A DNA stretch of 64,000 nucleotides from Erinaceus europaeus (GCF_950295315.1 NC_080168.1:62643838-62707837), one strand, 5' to 3'. Shown: positions 42,083-53,419, counted from the first letter of the stretch. Program-made: numbers and translations. The notes: generated by a model from the letters alone, not told the origin.

Positions 42083-42541
42083 TGTTGGGAAATTGTGCAG
42101 ATGTGGTTGAACATTGGCAGGGCTCACAAACCACTATATTTCCATGCAAGTATTATTTACATATCTCCACCACATTATCCCCTCAGGGTACTGCTAATAC
42201 TGCCAGCTTTCTACCTTCCAAGAATGACTTTTTTCTTTTCTCCACCCTCTTCCCTAGCCAATTCCATCCCGACTTGCCACTTCCGGAATTCTCCTATAAG
42301 TCACTTCTATTTCCTCTCTCTCCTCTTCCCTCTCTCTCTTTCTCTTCTGTGTCCTGACCTGGAGAAGACCTGGAGAAGGGCTGGCATGCATAGCAGGAGG
42401 CGGCCATTTTGCTACCTCCACATGGCATAAACCCCCGTTGTGCTCACACTCGACTCTGGGGCGTCCACATGAATAAAGATTTGCGTTCCCACTCCACCAC
42501 AAGTCCTGGTCTCTTCTCTCTCTGGCGACACTAGCCCGGCA
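42083..42541 (+). mobile_element. Solo LTR of an endogenous retrovirus
   Basis: Starts TGTTGGGAAA and ends GCCCGGCA, flanked by perfect 6-bp duplications TTTGCT at 42077-42082 and 42542-42547. AATAAA lies at 42472-42477, followed by a U5-like segment (TTGCGTTCCCACTCC ... CTGGCGACACTAGCCCGGCA). No internal viral genes remain. A 6-bp duplication suggests a class II-like provirus, though the tail looks class I-like; the family is undetermined. Confidence 0.93.
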
Positions 42542-42588
42542 TTTGCTGACATCCAGAGTGTAAGGAGTTAAATAAAAAGGAACAACCA

Positions 42589-42785
42589 GGGGCTGGGTGG
42601 TGGCTCACCTGGTTGAGGGCACATGTTAAAATGACCCCGGTTCAAGCCCCCAGCTTCCCACCTACAGGGAGAAAGCTTAACAAGTGGTGAAGCAGGGCTG
42701 CAGGTGTCCACCTTCCTCTCTCCCCCGCCTTCCTCTCAATTTCTGGCTGTCTGCAATAAATAAATAAAGATAAAAAATAAAGGGG
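42589..42785 (+). mobile_element. SINE-A, short form
   Basis: Head GGGGCTGGGTGGTGGCTCAC, B-box CGGTTCAAGCCCC, core AACAAGTGGTGAAGCAGGGC, tail CTGCAATAAATAAATAAAG. It lies just 41 bp past the second LTR duplication. Confidence 0.9.
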
Positions 42786-43030
42786 ATAAGCAGTTTTAAC
42801 TGAATTCTGAAGGTTGTGTCTATTCATCATAGGAAGAAGTCTAACCTCAGATTGATAAAAGCCAGAGTGCTCAAGTTACCTAGATGGTTACTTTTAGGTT
42901 TTTCTTCCAGGAAACAAGTTTAGCTTGAGGAAGTTAAGTTTGGAAAAAGTTCTCATTTTACCCGATTATAATTTTTCAGCTAAACTTTAATTCTCATTTT
43001 TGTATACTTATTTTGTAGATAAACATGTTC

Positions 43031-43137
43031 AGGGTTGGGAAGACAATTCAGTGACATGTACATGCTCTACATAGGTACATGTATGAGGCCCTGGATTCCA
43101 GTCTGGGTGCCACCAATAACCAATAATTAAATAAAGT
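43031..43137 (+). mobile_element. SINE-C-like fragment
   Basis: CAGGGTTGGGAAGACAATTC, GGCCCTGGATTCCAGTC and ACCAATAATTAAATAAAG. Weak. Confidence 0.45.
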
Positions 43138-44090
43138 TATTAGTGATTTTGTACACCAGACAAAAACCTCACACATAGAAAAATAATATGCATGTGTCTG
43201 TTTCTTGAAGTATTTGTCATAATAGAAAACATCTGAGACAGAAGCAAAGCTCCTATACATGAATATATTATGAAATTCAACACAAAAGCCACTCAAGTGA
43301 TCATGAAGACTGGAGCAACATGCACTGTTTTATAACCTCCCCCCACCCCGCAAATCTTGTGAAAAACTGAAACATGAAAAAGTGGGACACCAATATCTTT
43401 GTACTAACTTCAAGCATACCTATATTTTCCTACAATATTTGCAGTGTGACCATGAATTTATTAGTTTAACTTTAAATAACAGATTTATTTTCCAATAACA
43501 AAAACAAAAAAAGGAAAACTTTGCTGGTAAAATCTAAAGGAAAGCAGAAAGTTTAGTTTCTTTATTTTTTTCTTTTCTTAATGATTTGAGCTTAAATAGA
43601 AATCCAGTCAGCAAATACTCTCTTGAGCTCTCTGCTCCCCCCAATTTGTGTAACATTTAAAGTTTTTAAATAAGCCTGTAATGAGTAATTACTCTTTTGT
43701 AATAACATCCCATATAGTTTCCCTTAATCTTTCCTTTGAAGAAAGATGGTAAGAAATAAAGCAAACAGTTCTGCAGCTAGCACAGAGAAGATAAGCAGGG
43801 ACAGATGTCTCAAGTGGGCTTTCTGCAAGTTACATGGGAGCTAGCAGAGAGGGTTTCCTTACACTCCTAAAACTTGGCAAATGTCAGGCAAGTCTAAGCA
43901 CATGACTTTTGAAACACTTGGACAATTACAAATCTTAAGGCGCTTATTTTCCAGTTGCCAACGAACAAAACTAACAAATCTATCATCTTGATAGAATTAA
44001 TTCATTGCAATGCAAAGAGCTTACATGGAAAGTATGGGGGAAAAATGAAAATTCATTGGAGTGATACAGAATGGAACTAGAAACATGGAA
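43138..44090. other. Unique AT-rich DNA, no gene seen
   Basis: Nothing recognised. Confidence 0.35.
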
Positions 44091-44092
44091 TT

Positions 44093-44190
44093 TTTTTTAA
44101 CCTTATGTTGGTATGAAAGACTAAACCTGGGACCTTGAAGCCTCAGGCATGAGTCTCTTTGCATAACCTTTATGTTGTCTACCCCGCCCC
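44093..44190 (-). mobile_element. SINE-B copy, diverged
   Basis: GACTAAACCTGGGACCTTG, AAGCCTCAGGCATGAGTCTC and TTTGCATAACCTTTATGTTG in reverse. Confidence 0.7.
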
Positions 44191-45064
44191 TCACCCCCGC
44201 CCCCCAAAATCACTTTTACAAATGACTCAGAACTGAAGTCTTTATTTCTTTACTCTTACATGATTGAATATTTTTCTTCTGGGGATGTAGAGCCAAGCCA
44301 GAAGTCCTAGTTGAATTTAGACCCTACTCAACAAGTGTTTGTGAAGTTTTGTGATCTGAGTAGCACATAGAGCAACCTAGACTACACCTCTCTAAATACT
44401 GATGCTGGCTACCTCGGGGTATAACTAAAAGGTGGATTCTAGGTCAGCAGACCTGGGGTGGATATTAAGTGGTGGATTTCTCACAGATTTCCAGTGGATT
44501 CCATGCCACAGCGCCTGAGATTAATCTCTGACTCTTAGCACTCCCTGGTGTAGCACAAGGCCAAGCTGTGTGTCTCTGTGATGCTGAAGTTAAATCAGTC
44601 TATAGAGATGAGCCCTGGAGCACCTGCTCACCTGAGCTACAGCAGCTGCAGGGGGATTGTGGAGGGCATTGATGAGAACCCTGTGTCTGGTTCATGGGGC
44701 TGCTGCAGAGAGGGTGTTCTTGAACTGCTGCCCCTCTTCATTCTATAAGAATGAGGACCACTGAGGACAGTCAAGTAATGTGCGAAGTTTTTTACTGATG
44801 AAGTTGAAGTCTGTTAGAAAACTGGCCAGTGGGTACAATACAGTGTGCAGAACCCATAACCAAATAAATCTGAAGTCAGTGTTACTTTTTTTGGGGAAAA
44901 AAACTTGCTTTTATTCAACCAAAACAGATAGAAAGTTTAACTTTCCATAAAAGAAGAAGCAGGTGGTATTGAATCAATGGTGCCGGTGGCATAGGTGAAG
45001 TCAGACTAGACTCAGATGTCAAGGACAGGGGGATGAGAATGAAGTTTGCTGGGACAAGTGCTCG
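44191..45064. other. Unique DNA, no gene seen
   Basis: No repeat or convincing open frame. Confidence 0.35.
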
Positions 45065-45073
45065 AAAGTCCCT

Positions 45074-45332
45074 TTAAGGCTGGGAGTATGGATCGACCTG
45101 TCAATGCCCGTGTTCATCGAGGAAGCAATTACATAAGCCAGACCTTCTACCTTTTGCATCACACAATGACCTTGGGTCCATACTCCCAGAGGGTTAAAGA
45201 ATAGGAAAGCTATCAGGAGGGGATGGGATACGGAGTTCTGGTGGTAGGAACTGTGTGGAGTTGTACCCCTCTTATCCTGTGGTTTTGTCAATGTTTTCTT
45301 TTTATAAATAAAATAAAATAATAAAATTTAAA
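45074..45332 (+). mobile_element. L1 3' end, 5'-truncated
   Basis: Flanked by AAAGTCCCT at 45065-45073 and 45333-45341. Blocks CTGGGAGTATGGATCGACC, CCAGACCTTCTACCTTTTGC, GGGTCCATACTCCCAGAGGG and an A/T-rich tail. More diverged than the copy at 16-18 kb. Confidence 0.93.
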
Positions 45333-45344
45333 AAAGTCCCTGTG

Positions 45345-45955
45345 AATGGAAGTGCTCTGAAGACTTCAGGAGGGAAATGACAACCATTTGGCATTAAGTT
45401 GTTTGCTGTTCTTAAGGCTAAGGGATGTAAAGCATTTCCATTGCCCCAAAGCAAGGTATAAAAGACACACATTCTGGCAAGGGAAGAGTTTTGGGGTGTG
45501 GAGGGTTCTGGTGGGGTACAGCCTGGTGGTTATGTGATGCAGGGCTAGGAGAGCACATGCAAGATACAGACAGACCTTGGGGAAGTCAGTAGGAGGTCAC
45601 TTGTGAACAGTGGAAACATTGCTAATCCATCAGCAATCCTGAGGTGTTAGGAGGTTTCCATGAGGGGATCAAGATAACTGGAATCTTTGAACATTCAGGG
45701 AGTTAACAATTTATGCAAAAATAATGCACTGCCATGGGTAGTGATTGTGTAAATAAACACAGAAAGAAGAGTCATTGTGTGGCCAGAAATAAGCCCAAAC
45801 ACATCTTGCATTCAGTTTAGATTTCATAAGATCCAGTCTGGGATCCTGAACAGGTAGGGGCATGATGCAGATGTCCACATTGGCAATATGACTTAAAAAG
45901 TTTATTGACCAATATTACCAAAATAGATTAAAAAGAAACAAACAAACAAAAAAAC
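45345..45955. other. Unique DNA, no gene seen
   Basis: No repeat or open frame of note. Confidence 0.35.
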
Positions 45956-45958
45956 CCT

Positions 45959-46245
45959 TGAGGGTCAGATGGTGGCGCACCAGATTAAGCTCACCTACTA
46001 CTAAGAGCAAGGACCTGTGCAAGTATCCTGGTTCGAGCTCCTGGCTCCCCACCTGCAGGGGGGTTCACTTCACAAGCAGTAAAGCCAGTCTGCAGGTGTC
46101 TTTCTCCCCCCATCTCTATCTTCCCCTCTTATCTCAATTTTTTTCTGTCCTGTCCAATAAAATGGAAAAAATGGCCACCAGGAACAGTGGATTCATAATG
46201 CAGGCACCAAGCCCTAGTGATAACCCTGGAGGCAAAACAAACAAA
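45959..46245 (+). mobile_element. SINE-A, long form
   Basis: Head AGGGTCAGATGGTGGCGCAC, B-box GGTTCGAGCTCC, core, no linker expansion (TCCAATAAAATGG), and a module with arms GCCACCAGG and CCTGGAGGC (one mismatch between arms). Confidence 0.88.
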
Positions 46246-46249
46246 CAAC

Positions 46250-46770
46250 TTGAAACGTTAAAGCATTTTCCCAGTCCCTATGGAGCTTTTATCTGAAAAT
46301 TATTTCAACTTACACTCAGAATAGTGAAGCCAACATTTCAATGATGACCACACCTCTAATCTTGCCCCTGAATAGGATACCATTCTCACTTTCTGAGACA
46401 GCTCCTTGAACATTATTAGCATATTTCATAATGAAGACTGGGAATATGTAGTTTGTTCATTGGGGAAGAAGAGTAACACTGTAAATCTGATAATGACTTA
46501 ATCAGGAATTTCCGGGGGAGGGAAGGGAGGGCACAGCCTCCTGTATAAGGCAGAGCCACCCTCTTTGAGAAATTGAATGCTTTGTTCTAATGACAGATTA
46601 ATGGAGTGAGAATTTTAGGAGGATTATGAAGATATCAAAGACAAACCTTTATTCTGAAAGCAAGGATACAATAAAATTCTACATTCATTATTTTTCAGGT
46701 CAATAATATATATGTATATATATGTATATATATGCTAGAAATTCCTCATATTTTTTTCATTTAAAATTGA
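46250..46770. other. Unique DNA, no gene seen
   Basis: Includes an ATATATGT-type tract at 46706-46733. Confidence 0.35.
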
Positions 46771-46777
46771 ACTTATT

Positions 46778-46943
46778 TGTTTTTAATATTTATTGGATAG
46801 AAACAGAGAAACTGAAAGGGAGAAAGACACCTATAGCATTGCTTCACCACTTGTGAAGCTTCCCTCTGATACAGGTAGGGATCAGGGGCTTGAGCCAGGG
46901 TCCTTATACATGGTTACAGTGTGCTACTGGCCAGCCCTCTTCA
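46778..46943 (-). mobile_element. SINE-A, short form, small internal losses
   Basis: Tail TTTTTAATATTTATTGGATAG, CACCACTTGTGAAGCTTCC core, B-box GGCTTGAGCCAGGGTCC; the head is shortened (GTGTGCTACTGGCCAGCCC). Confidence 0.75.
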
Positions 46944-46965
46944 TTAAAAATGCTTTAAAAAGTGG

Positions 46966-47174
46966 GGGCTGGGGCCAGGTGGTGGCACACCTGGTTAAGC
47001 ACTCACATTATAGTATGCAAGGATCCAGGTTCAAGCTCTTGGTCCCCACCTGTAGGGGCAAACCTTTATGAGTGGTGGAGCAGGGCTGAAGATGTCTCTC
47101 TGACTCTCACCCTCTCTATCTCCTCCTCCCTTCTCAATTTCTATCTCTATCCAATAATAAATAAATTTTAAATA
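46966..47174 (+). mobile_element. SINE-A, short form
   Basis: GGGGCCAGGTGGTGGCACAC, B-box CAGGTTCAAGCTC, core GAGTGGTGGAGCAGGGC and tail CTCTATCCAATAATAAATAA. Confidence 0.88.
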
Positions 47175-47460
47175 TGGGGGCTGGGTGGTGGCACATTCAG
47201 TTAAACATACATATCACCATGAACAAGGATATGGATTTGAGCCCCTGTTCCCCAACTGCAGAGAGGATATTTCATGAGTAGTGAAGCAGGTGTCTTTATC
47301 CCTCTCTCTCCCTCCTTCCCTATCAATATCTCTCTGTCTTGTCAAATAAACATAAAGTAGAAAGAAAAAAATTAGAAAAAATAGCTGCCAGGACCTGCAA
47401 GCCCTAGTGATAATCCTGGAAGTACTACTACTACTAATAATTTATTATTATTATTATTAC
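47175..47460 (+). mobile_element. SINE-A, long form, in tandem with the previous copy
   Basis: Starts GGGGGCTGGGTGGTGGCAC directly after the previous tail. Decayed 3' module ends GATAATCCTGGAAGTAC followed by CTA and TTA triplet repeats (47421-47459). Confidence 0.85.
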
Positions 47461-48186
47461 AAAATACAAGTTTTAAAAAGTTGAGTTTTCTTAAAAAAAT
47501 ATCCACTAGAGTGGAATAAATTCTGCTTCCATCTCTCATGATTCAATATTCTGTGAGACTCCAAAGAAAAATCTGGAATTTCCAGTTCTTTTTTAAACTT
47601 GTCAATTAAAAAGTAATTTATGATCTCTAGAGACAGTTATTTCTGCTGAGCAATGTCTTAAGCCAGATTTCTCTATTTCAGCTAAAGTAACAGTGTACAC
47701 AGCCATGGAGAAGGCAGTCACAGCTTCTTGCTTTTGTTTTCTTTTCTTTTTGTGGGTCTTTGAAATATTAGGATTTAATTGGTCTACCAACTTGGGGGTG
47801 TACTTTCTTCCTCAAAATTGGGGCAAGCTTCCCTGCTTAAAAATATTAAAAAGTTGTATGTATTTTCTTTGTGTTTTATACACACTGGTTTTAAAAACAA
47901 GGTCATACCAAATTACCTATCAATATGTAGATTTGATGCAATACTACCATTCTTTAAGACCCTAACATTTTCCACAGAAGAAAAAAAATCCTAAAATAGA
48001 TAGGAAATTTAGGAGACCCCAAATAGTCAAACTCATGCTGAGAAAAGGAATAAGCATGGGAGCATCACTCTCCCTGATTTTAAACTATACAGCAAAATGA
48101 TAACAATCAAAACAACATGGTAAGAGAATAAGCACACCTACAGATATCCAAGAAGCACCTGAAAGTCCAGAAATCAACCCACAACT

Positions 48187-48597
48187 TTATATATACACAA
48201 TGGAATACTACTCAGCTATAAAAAATGGTGACTTCACCATTTTCAGCCAATGTTGGATGGGCCTTGAAAAATTCATGGTAAGTGAAATAAGTCAGAAACA
48301 GAAGGATAAATATGGATGATCTCGCTCTCAGGCAGAAGTTGAAAAACAAGATCAGAGGAGAAAACACAAGTAGAACCTGAACTGGAATTGGCATATTGCA
48401 CCAAAGTAGAAGACTCTGGGGTGGGTGGGTGGGGGAAGAATACAGGTCCAAGAAGGATGACAGAGTACCTCCTGGGTGTTATATTGTTATATGGAAAATT
48501 GAGAAATGTTATGCATGTACAAACTGTTGTATTTATTGTTGAATGTAAAACATTAATTCCCAAATAAAGAAAAGGAAAAGAAAAGAAAAGAAAAAAT
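48187..48597 (+). mobile_element. L1 3' end (older lineage) nested in ancient L1
   Basis: Flanked by the 16-bp AAATCAACCCACAACT at 48171-48186 and 48598-48613. Contains the ORF2 end, whose frame reads MEYYSAIKNGDFTIF, a 3'UTR unlike that of the young L1s, and an AAAAG-rich tail (48568-48597). Confidence 0.95.
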
Positions 48598-48740
48598 AAA
48601 TCAACCCACAACTAAATGGTCAACTAATTGAAAACAAAGGAGGCAAAGTATACAACAAAGCAAAGTAAAGAAGTCTCTTCAACACATGGTGTTGGGAAAA
48701 CTAGATAGTCATTTGCAAAAGATAGAAACTAGACCTTTAA

Positions 48741-50295
48741 ACACCATTCCCACCACCAAAGGACTGTGAACCATCCCTCCCTCCCACTCCCACCCCCCAC
48801 TGGCCCAGGAAGCTACATGTCTACCCCTCACCACTGGGTTTTTACTTTGGTGCCCTACTTACAATTTGATCAGGTCCTGCTTTTAGTTTCCCTTTCAGAT
48901 CTTCTTAATCAACTTCTGTTGATGAGTGGGATCATCCCATACTCATCTTTATCTTTCTGACTTAGCTCACTTAACTAATTCCTTCTAGCTCTGTCCAAGA
49001 TGGGTCAGAGAAGGTGGGTTCATTGTTTTTGATAGCTGCATAGTATTCCATTGTATATATATACCACAGCTTTCTCAGCCACTCATCTGTTGTTGGGCAC
49101 CTGGGTCGCTTCCAGGTTTTAGCTATTATGAATTGTGCTGCCATATAAATCAGTAGTTAATTAATATGAGAGGGGGAAAATCAATTGTATGTCTCAAAGT
49201 TTCTCAAAACACAAACTGAATCCTTTTAATATATAGGCTGTGTATTTGATACGCGGACTCTCTCAAAAGCCTAGACCAAGTAGATTAGAAGCATCCAATA
49301 GCACAGCTATATACAAGATACTGGATACTGTACAGCAAACCATAACAAAAGGACTTTTCAAAGTTAATCCAATTACCAAATAATGTGATGATAACATTAA
49401 CTATCGATTGTCTTTTTGAACCCTAAGACAGCAGGAACCTCACATCTCCACTATAGAGCCCCTACTTCCCCCAGTCCTGGAACCCTTGGATAGGGCCCAC
49501 TTTCCCGTATGCATCTCCCAATCCAAACCAAATAATTTTGCATCCGCCGATCACAACCTAACCAACGCAACGATTGTCACCTCAACATGCTTCACCTCAG
49601 ACTGTGTCCAGAGACTTCACGTGTGGAATGACAACCCTTCAGCTTCATTACTCGGGTGAGACCTTTCCTTTTATAGTACACTCTAATTTCATCTCAGGTG
49701 GTTCACTTTCTAACAAAGTCCCATAACCTAGATATACACCAATTTCTGTGAGAGAGAGCTTATGTGCACACGTATCCATAAACTACTGCAAAATATATAC
49801 CTGAAAGCAGTAGTACACTAGAGTTTGCAGTGAGTACCTCCCTAACACTTCCTCTCCACTATTCCAAGCTTGGGATCCATGATTGCTCAACAAATTGTTT
49901 GGCTTCGTATGTTAACTCTCTTTTCAATCACCAGGTTCCAGATGCCACCATGATGCTGGCCAGGCTTCCCTGGATTGAAGACCCCACCAATGTGTTCTGG
50001 AGCTCAGCTTCCCCAGAGACACACCTTACTAGGGAAAGAGAGAGGCAGACTGGGAGTATGGACCGACCAGTCAACACCCATGTTCAGCGGGGAAGCAATT
50101 ACAGAAGCCAGACCTTCTACCTTCTGCAACCCTCAATGACCCTGGGTCCATGCTCCCAGAGGGCTAGAGAATGGGAAAGCTATCATGGGAGGGGGTGGGT
50201 TATGGATATTGGGTGGTGGGAATTGTGTGGAGTTGTACCCCTCCTACCTTATGTTTTTGTTCATTAATCCTTTCTTAAAAAATTAAAAAAAAAAC
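48741..50295 (+). mobile_element. L1 insertion with 5' inversion (twin priming)
   Basis: Flanked by AACTAGACCTTTAA at 48727-48740 and 50296-50309. Positions 48741-49142 are the reverse complement of the ORF2 end and start of the 3'UTR; 49143-50295 is forward 3'UTR to an A tail. Measured against the copy at 16-18 kb, the inverted part covers about 16481-16880 and the forward part starts about 16909, so about 28 bp was lost at the junction. Confidence 0.96.
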
Positions 50296-50539
50296 AACTA
50301 GACCTTTAAGAAATACCATATATAAAAGTAAATTCAAGATGAATCAATTATTTGAATATAAGTACTAAAACCATAAACCATGTAAAAGGAAATCTAGGTG
50401 ATGTGCTCCATGACATTAGTCTTAAGAGATATCTTTAGTGTTTCAACTCTGACAGCAGGAGAGAGAGAAAAGCAAAAACAAACAATTGGCCAACACTGGA
50501 TCGAAAAGCAACAGCACAGCAAAAGCAAGTCATTGCCAT

Positions 50540-50799
50540 CACAATGGACATGTTTTCCTCCTCCTAGATATGAGCTCAGGTTCTCATTGACCAATATAGA
50601 GTATAACTGCATGGCACAAGTAGGACACAGGGAAGAATAGCATCATTCATCTGTGCAATCTGCTGGTATCAGGACAAACTTCTGCCACTTGGCAGTCATA
50701 TTCTTCCTTCTCCTTCCTTTTCCAGGACCACAATATGGACACATACAGAACCCAGTGAGAACAGCCAATACTACTTCCAAACAACTTCAAAGGGCTTAC
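50540..50799. other. Unique DNA, no gene seen
   Basis: Nothing recognised. Confidence 0.35.
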
Positions 50800-51044
50800 C
50801 TTTTCTTTTTGCCACCAGCGTTACTGCTGAGTCTTGGTGCCTGCCTGACTCCACCACTGCTCCTCCCAGTCTTTTTTCTTTCTGATAGAGTGATAAGAGA
50901 CAGGGAACTAGAAAGGGAGAGAGAGAAGAGGCAAGACACCTGTAGCAATAATCCACAGCTAATGAAACATCCTCCCTGCAGGTAGGGACTAGACAGTTGA
51001 ACCCAGGTCCTCATTCATGAAACTGTATGTATAACTCCCAGCCC
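50800..51044 (-). mobile_element. SINE-A, long form, decayed
   Basis: TGCCACCAGCGTTACTGCTG (module), CTGATAGAGTGATAAGAGAC, CTCCCTGCAGGTAGGGAC and AACCCAGGTCCTCATTC in reverse. Confidence 0.7.
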
Positions 51045-51258
51045 AGGAGCTGTCATTAACATAGATAATATCTAGTTATTACACACAGATAATAGATTTT
51101 CAGTGTCACAGCATTAAACATACTATCTTTAGCCTATGAGGGATAAAATGTAAGAAAAGTAAGACTCCTTTAAAAAGGCAAAATTCCTATTAGTCTGGCC
51201 TGTTTTATAATGCCAAAGAATATGAACATATTAGGATTATATTCACATAGATACATTT

Positions 51259-51455
51259 TGAGGACAGCTGGTAGTGCACCTGGTTAAGCTCACATGTTAC
51301 AATGCACAAAGACCAGGATTCAAGCCCCTGGTCCCCACCTGCATGGAGAAAGCTTTACAAGTGGTGAAGCAGGGCTGCAGGTGTCTCTCCCCATCTCTAT
51401 CTACACTTCCCCTTTGATTTCTCTATCTATCTAATAAATAATAAAGTAAATAAGT
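51259..51455 (+). mobile_element. SINE-A, short form
   Basis: GAGGACAGCTGGTAGTGCAC, B-box GGATTCAAGCCCC, core TACAAGTGGTGAAGCAGGGC, tail CTATCTAATAAATAATAAAG. Confidence 0.88.
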
Positions 51456-51582
51456 AAGTAATTTAGATGTATTTCAAGTCAGTATTATTTTTTTAAATTA
51501 TTTTTGTGGCACTGGGGGCCTTATGCATATATAACTTCACTGCCCTAGAAGACTTTACACTCCTTTATTCATATATATGTAT

Positions 51583-51760
51583 ACACACACACATACACAC
51601 ACACACACATATGGAGAAAGAGGGGGGAGAGAAACCACAGCACAGCTCCATCATCTGTAGAGCTTCTCTCAGTGCTAAGCTGTTCTCATGTTGTACTGGA
51701 GCTTGAACTCAGGCCTCTGGCATGCTAAGGCATACTCCACTGGGTGAGCTATTTCCCAGT
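51583..51760 (-). mobile_element. SINE-C copy after a (CA)n tract
   Basis: CA repeat (51583-51608), AGAAACCACAGCACAGCTCC, GTACTGGAGCTTGAACTCAG and CTGGGTGAGCTATTTCCC in reverse. Confidence 0.75.
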
Positions 51761-51769
51761 TTCTCAAGT

Positions 51770-52337
51770 CAGTATTTTCATAAACACAAATAGTTGAGTG
51801 GTCACCTGACTTTTACATCATCATACGTACAAAGCCAGATTGTTCCCACACATTTAGAAGGCACTCAGCTGGTAAGATTTGAATGTCCCCCTAGAGTCGC
51901 AGGAGATTCCCCTCTAAAAGAACTCTAGTTTTGATACTGATCAGAGATTTCCCTCCAGAGCTCACTGGCAGTTAATTTAAAAACACCCCATCATCTGAAC
52001 AGTGTATCCTTTTGTAATTTCTTTCACTGTTTCCTGCTAAAATCTTAAAACGTGTGAGAAAGCTGAGGGAAGAGAATTGAAGGGATATGCTTAAAAGCCT
52101 GCCTGTTTGGAGGCCTTTTCAGTAGTAATACACTCATAAACAAATAAACAAGGTGAGTTTATTTCTCTAAGAAGTGAGTATTATGTAACAATGCTTGTAT
52201 GTGAGTGTTTTATGAAACGATCTCACATTTCCTGCAAAGTAATTAGAAACAAAGTGCTGCTATTAGCTTGCAGAGGGGCAAAAATGAAGGACCACATTCC
52301 TCAGACTGTTAGACTCACTGCTATCTAAGGCTGCAGG
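51770..52337. other. Unique DNA, no gene seen
   Basis: Nothing recognised. Confidence 0.35.
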
Positions 52338-52343
52338 CTCTAG

Positions 52344-53103
52344 TGTGGGACTATGTGAAAGCTTGGTAGAGCTTAGGCTAGCTCTCCCATCCTTGGATGG
52401 AGGTCTGGAAAGATACCCCACTTGTTGGCCTCTCTCCTTATAGAGAGATGAGCCAAGAGGGAAAAGTCTCCCAGACTTAATTTCTCCTTGTTAGTCTCTC
52501 AAGCTCACAGAAAGCCTCCAAGCCTCTCATACCTAGTTCCCCCTGCTAGCAGACAAATGGCTGCCTGCTTGAGGGTTCACTCAAAGTTCACACATCCACT
52601 ATAACTTCACCTTTTGATCATATAGGAGAACACACTCTATCATACACCCCTGCCAGTACCAGGCAATGAGACCCCCATATTCTATTTCCTTGTGCCCCTT
52701 GATATCTGTGATTTATATCAAGTTTTGTTTTTCTTCTTCTCTACCTCACCTTACCGGTTTAACCCCTATGCTTTTCTCAAATACCTTTGGATAATTAATT
52801 TGCCTGAATCATGGTAAGTAATTGTCTTGACCTTTATGTATCTCATCAATTCTTGTCATACCAACCCCCTACCATGGGGGAAAGCTGACCTTTAAGAAAT
52901 CTGTAATTTCTGACATATGAGAAAAATGTTCTTTGTTTAACTCAGTATAAAAGCCTGTACCCATCTTCAAATAAATAGATGTTCATACCAGAATGTCTCC
53001 CAATGCCTCTTTCTAATTCATTCAGCCACTAGAGCTAGTGAGGGAGGGTCAGAGGCCTACCTCCCCCCCCCTCCATTGGAGCCACTCCACGTGAACACTG
53101 GCA
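52344..53103 (+). mobile_element. Solo LTR of an endogenous retrovirus
   Basis: Starts TGTGGGACTA and ends CACTGGCA, flanked by perfect 6-bp duplications CTCTAG at 52338-52343 and 53104-53109. TATAAAA at 52946-52952 and AATAAA at 52970-52975 are placed as a promoter and polyadenylation signal of an LTR; the spacing implies a very short R region. A C-run lies near the end (53061-53071). No viral genes are present. Its sequence differs from the other two LTRs. Confidence 0.9.
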
Positions 53104-53114
53104 CTCTAGCTCCT

Positions 53115-53255
53115 GTTTTTTATTTATTTATTTATTTATTTATACTGCTCAGTTCTAGCTCTAGCTCTAGCTCTAGTGGGGGGGGATGAACCTGGGACTT
53201 TGGAGCCGCACACATGAGTCTCTTTGCATAACCATTATGCTACCTATCTCCACCT
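53115..53255 (-). mobile_element. SINE-B with (TTTA)n tail and internal AGCTCT repeat
   Basis: TTTA units (53120-53144), then four AGCTCT units (53155-53176) inside the normal CAGCTCTGGC segment, then GAACCTGGGACTTTGGAGCC and GCATAACCATTATGCTACC. Confidence 0.85.
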
Positions 53256-53263
53256 GTTTTCTT

Positions 53264-53415
53264 CATTTATTTACTTTTAGACATTGCCAGGGCTTCACTG
53301 CAGCAGGCTACATTTTTCAGAGAGAGACAGAGACCGAGAGATACACCAAATCACTAAGCTTCTCTAGTGCACTAGTCCTCCCATGTGGTGTACCAGGGGC
53401 TCAGACCTGGACCAA
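53264..53415 (-). mobile_element. SINE-C copy, diverged
   Basis: TTGCCAGGGCTTCACTGCAG, GAGACCGAGAGATACACC, CCCATGTGGTGTACCAGGGG in reverse; the head is incomplete. Confidence 0.6.
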
Positions 53416-53419
53416 GGGA

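Larger units (their letters stand above)
47815..50540 (+). mobile_element. Ancient L1 ORF2 relic, twice interrupted
   Basis: Blocks in order: GATTTGATGCAATACTACC, GGAGACCCCAAATAGTCAAA, CTCCCTGATTTTAAACTATA (to 48170); CTAAATGGTCAACTAATTG to GTTGGGAAAACTAGATAG (48614-48726); CATATATAAAAGTAAATTC to GACATTAGTCTTAAGAG (50310-50535). This is the order of L1 ORF2 after the reverse transcriptase domain, as recalled from other mammals. Many stops. The gaps are exactly the two later L1 insertions. Confidence 0.85.

Noticed and set aside
49142..49143. Assembly misjoin at the L1 inversion point
   Set aside because: The outer 14-bp duplication spans the whole structure and the inversion geometry fits twin priming, so a biological origin is more likely.
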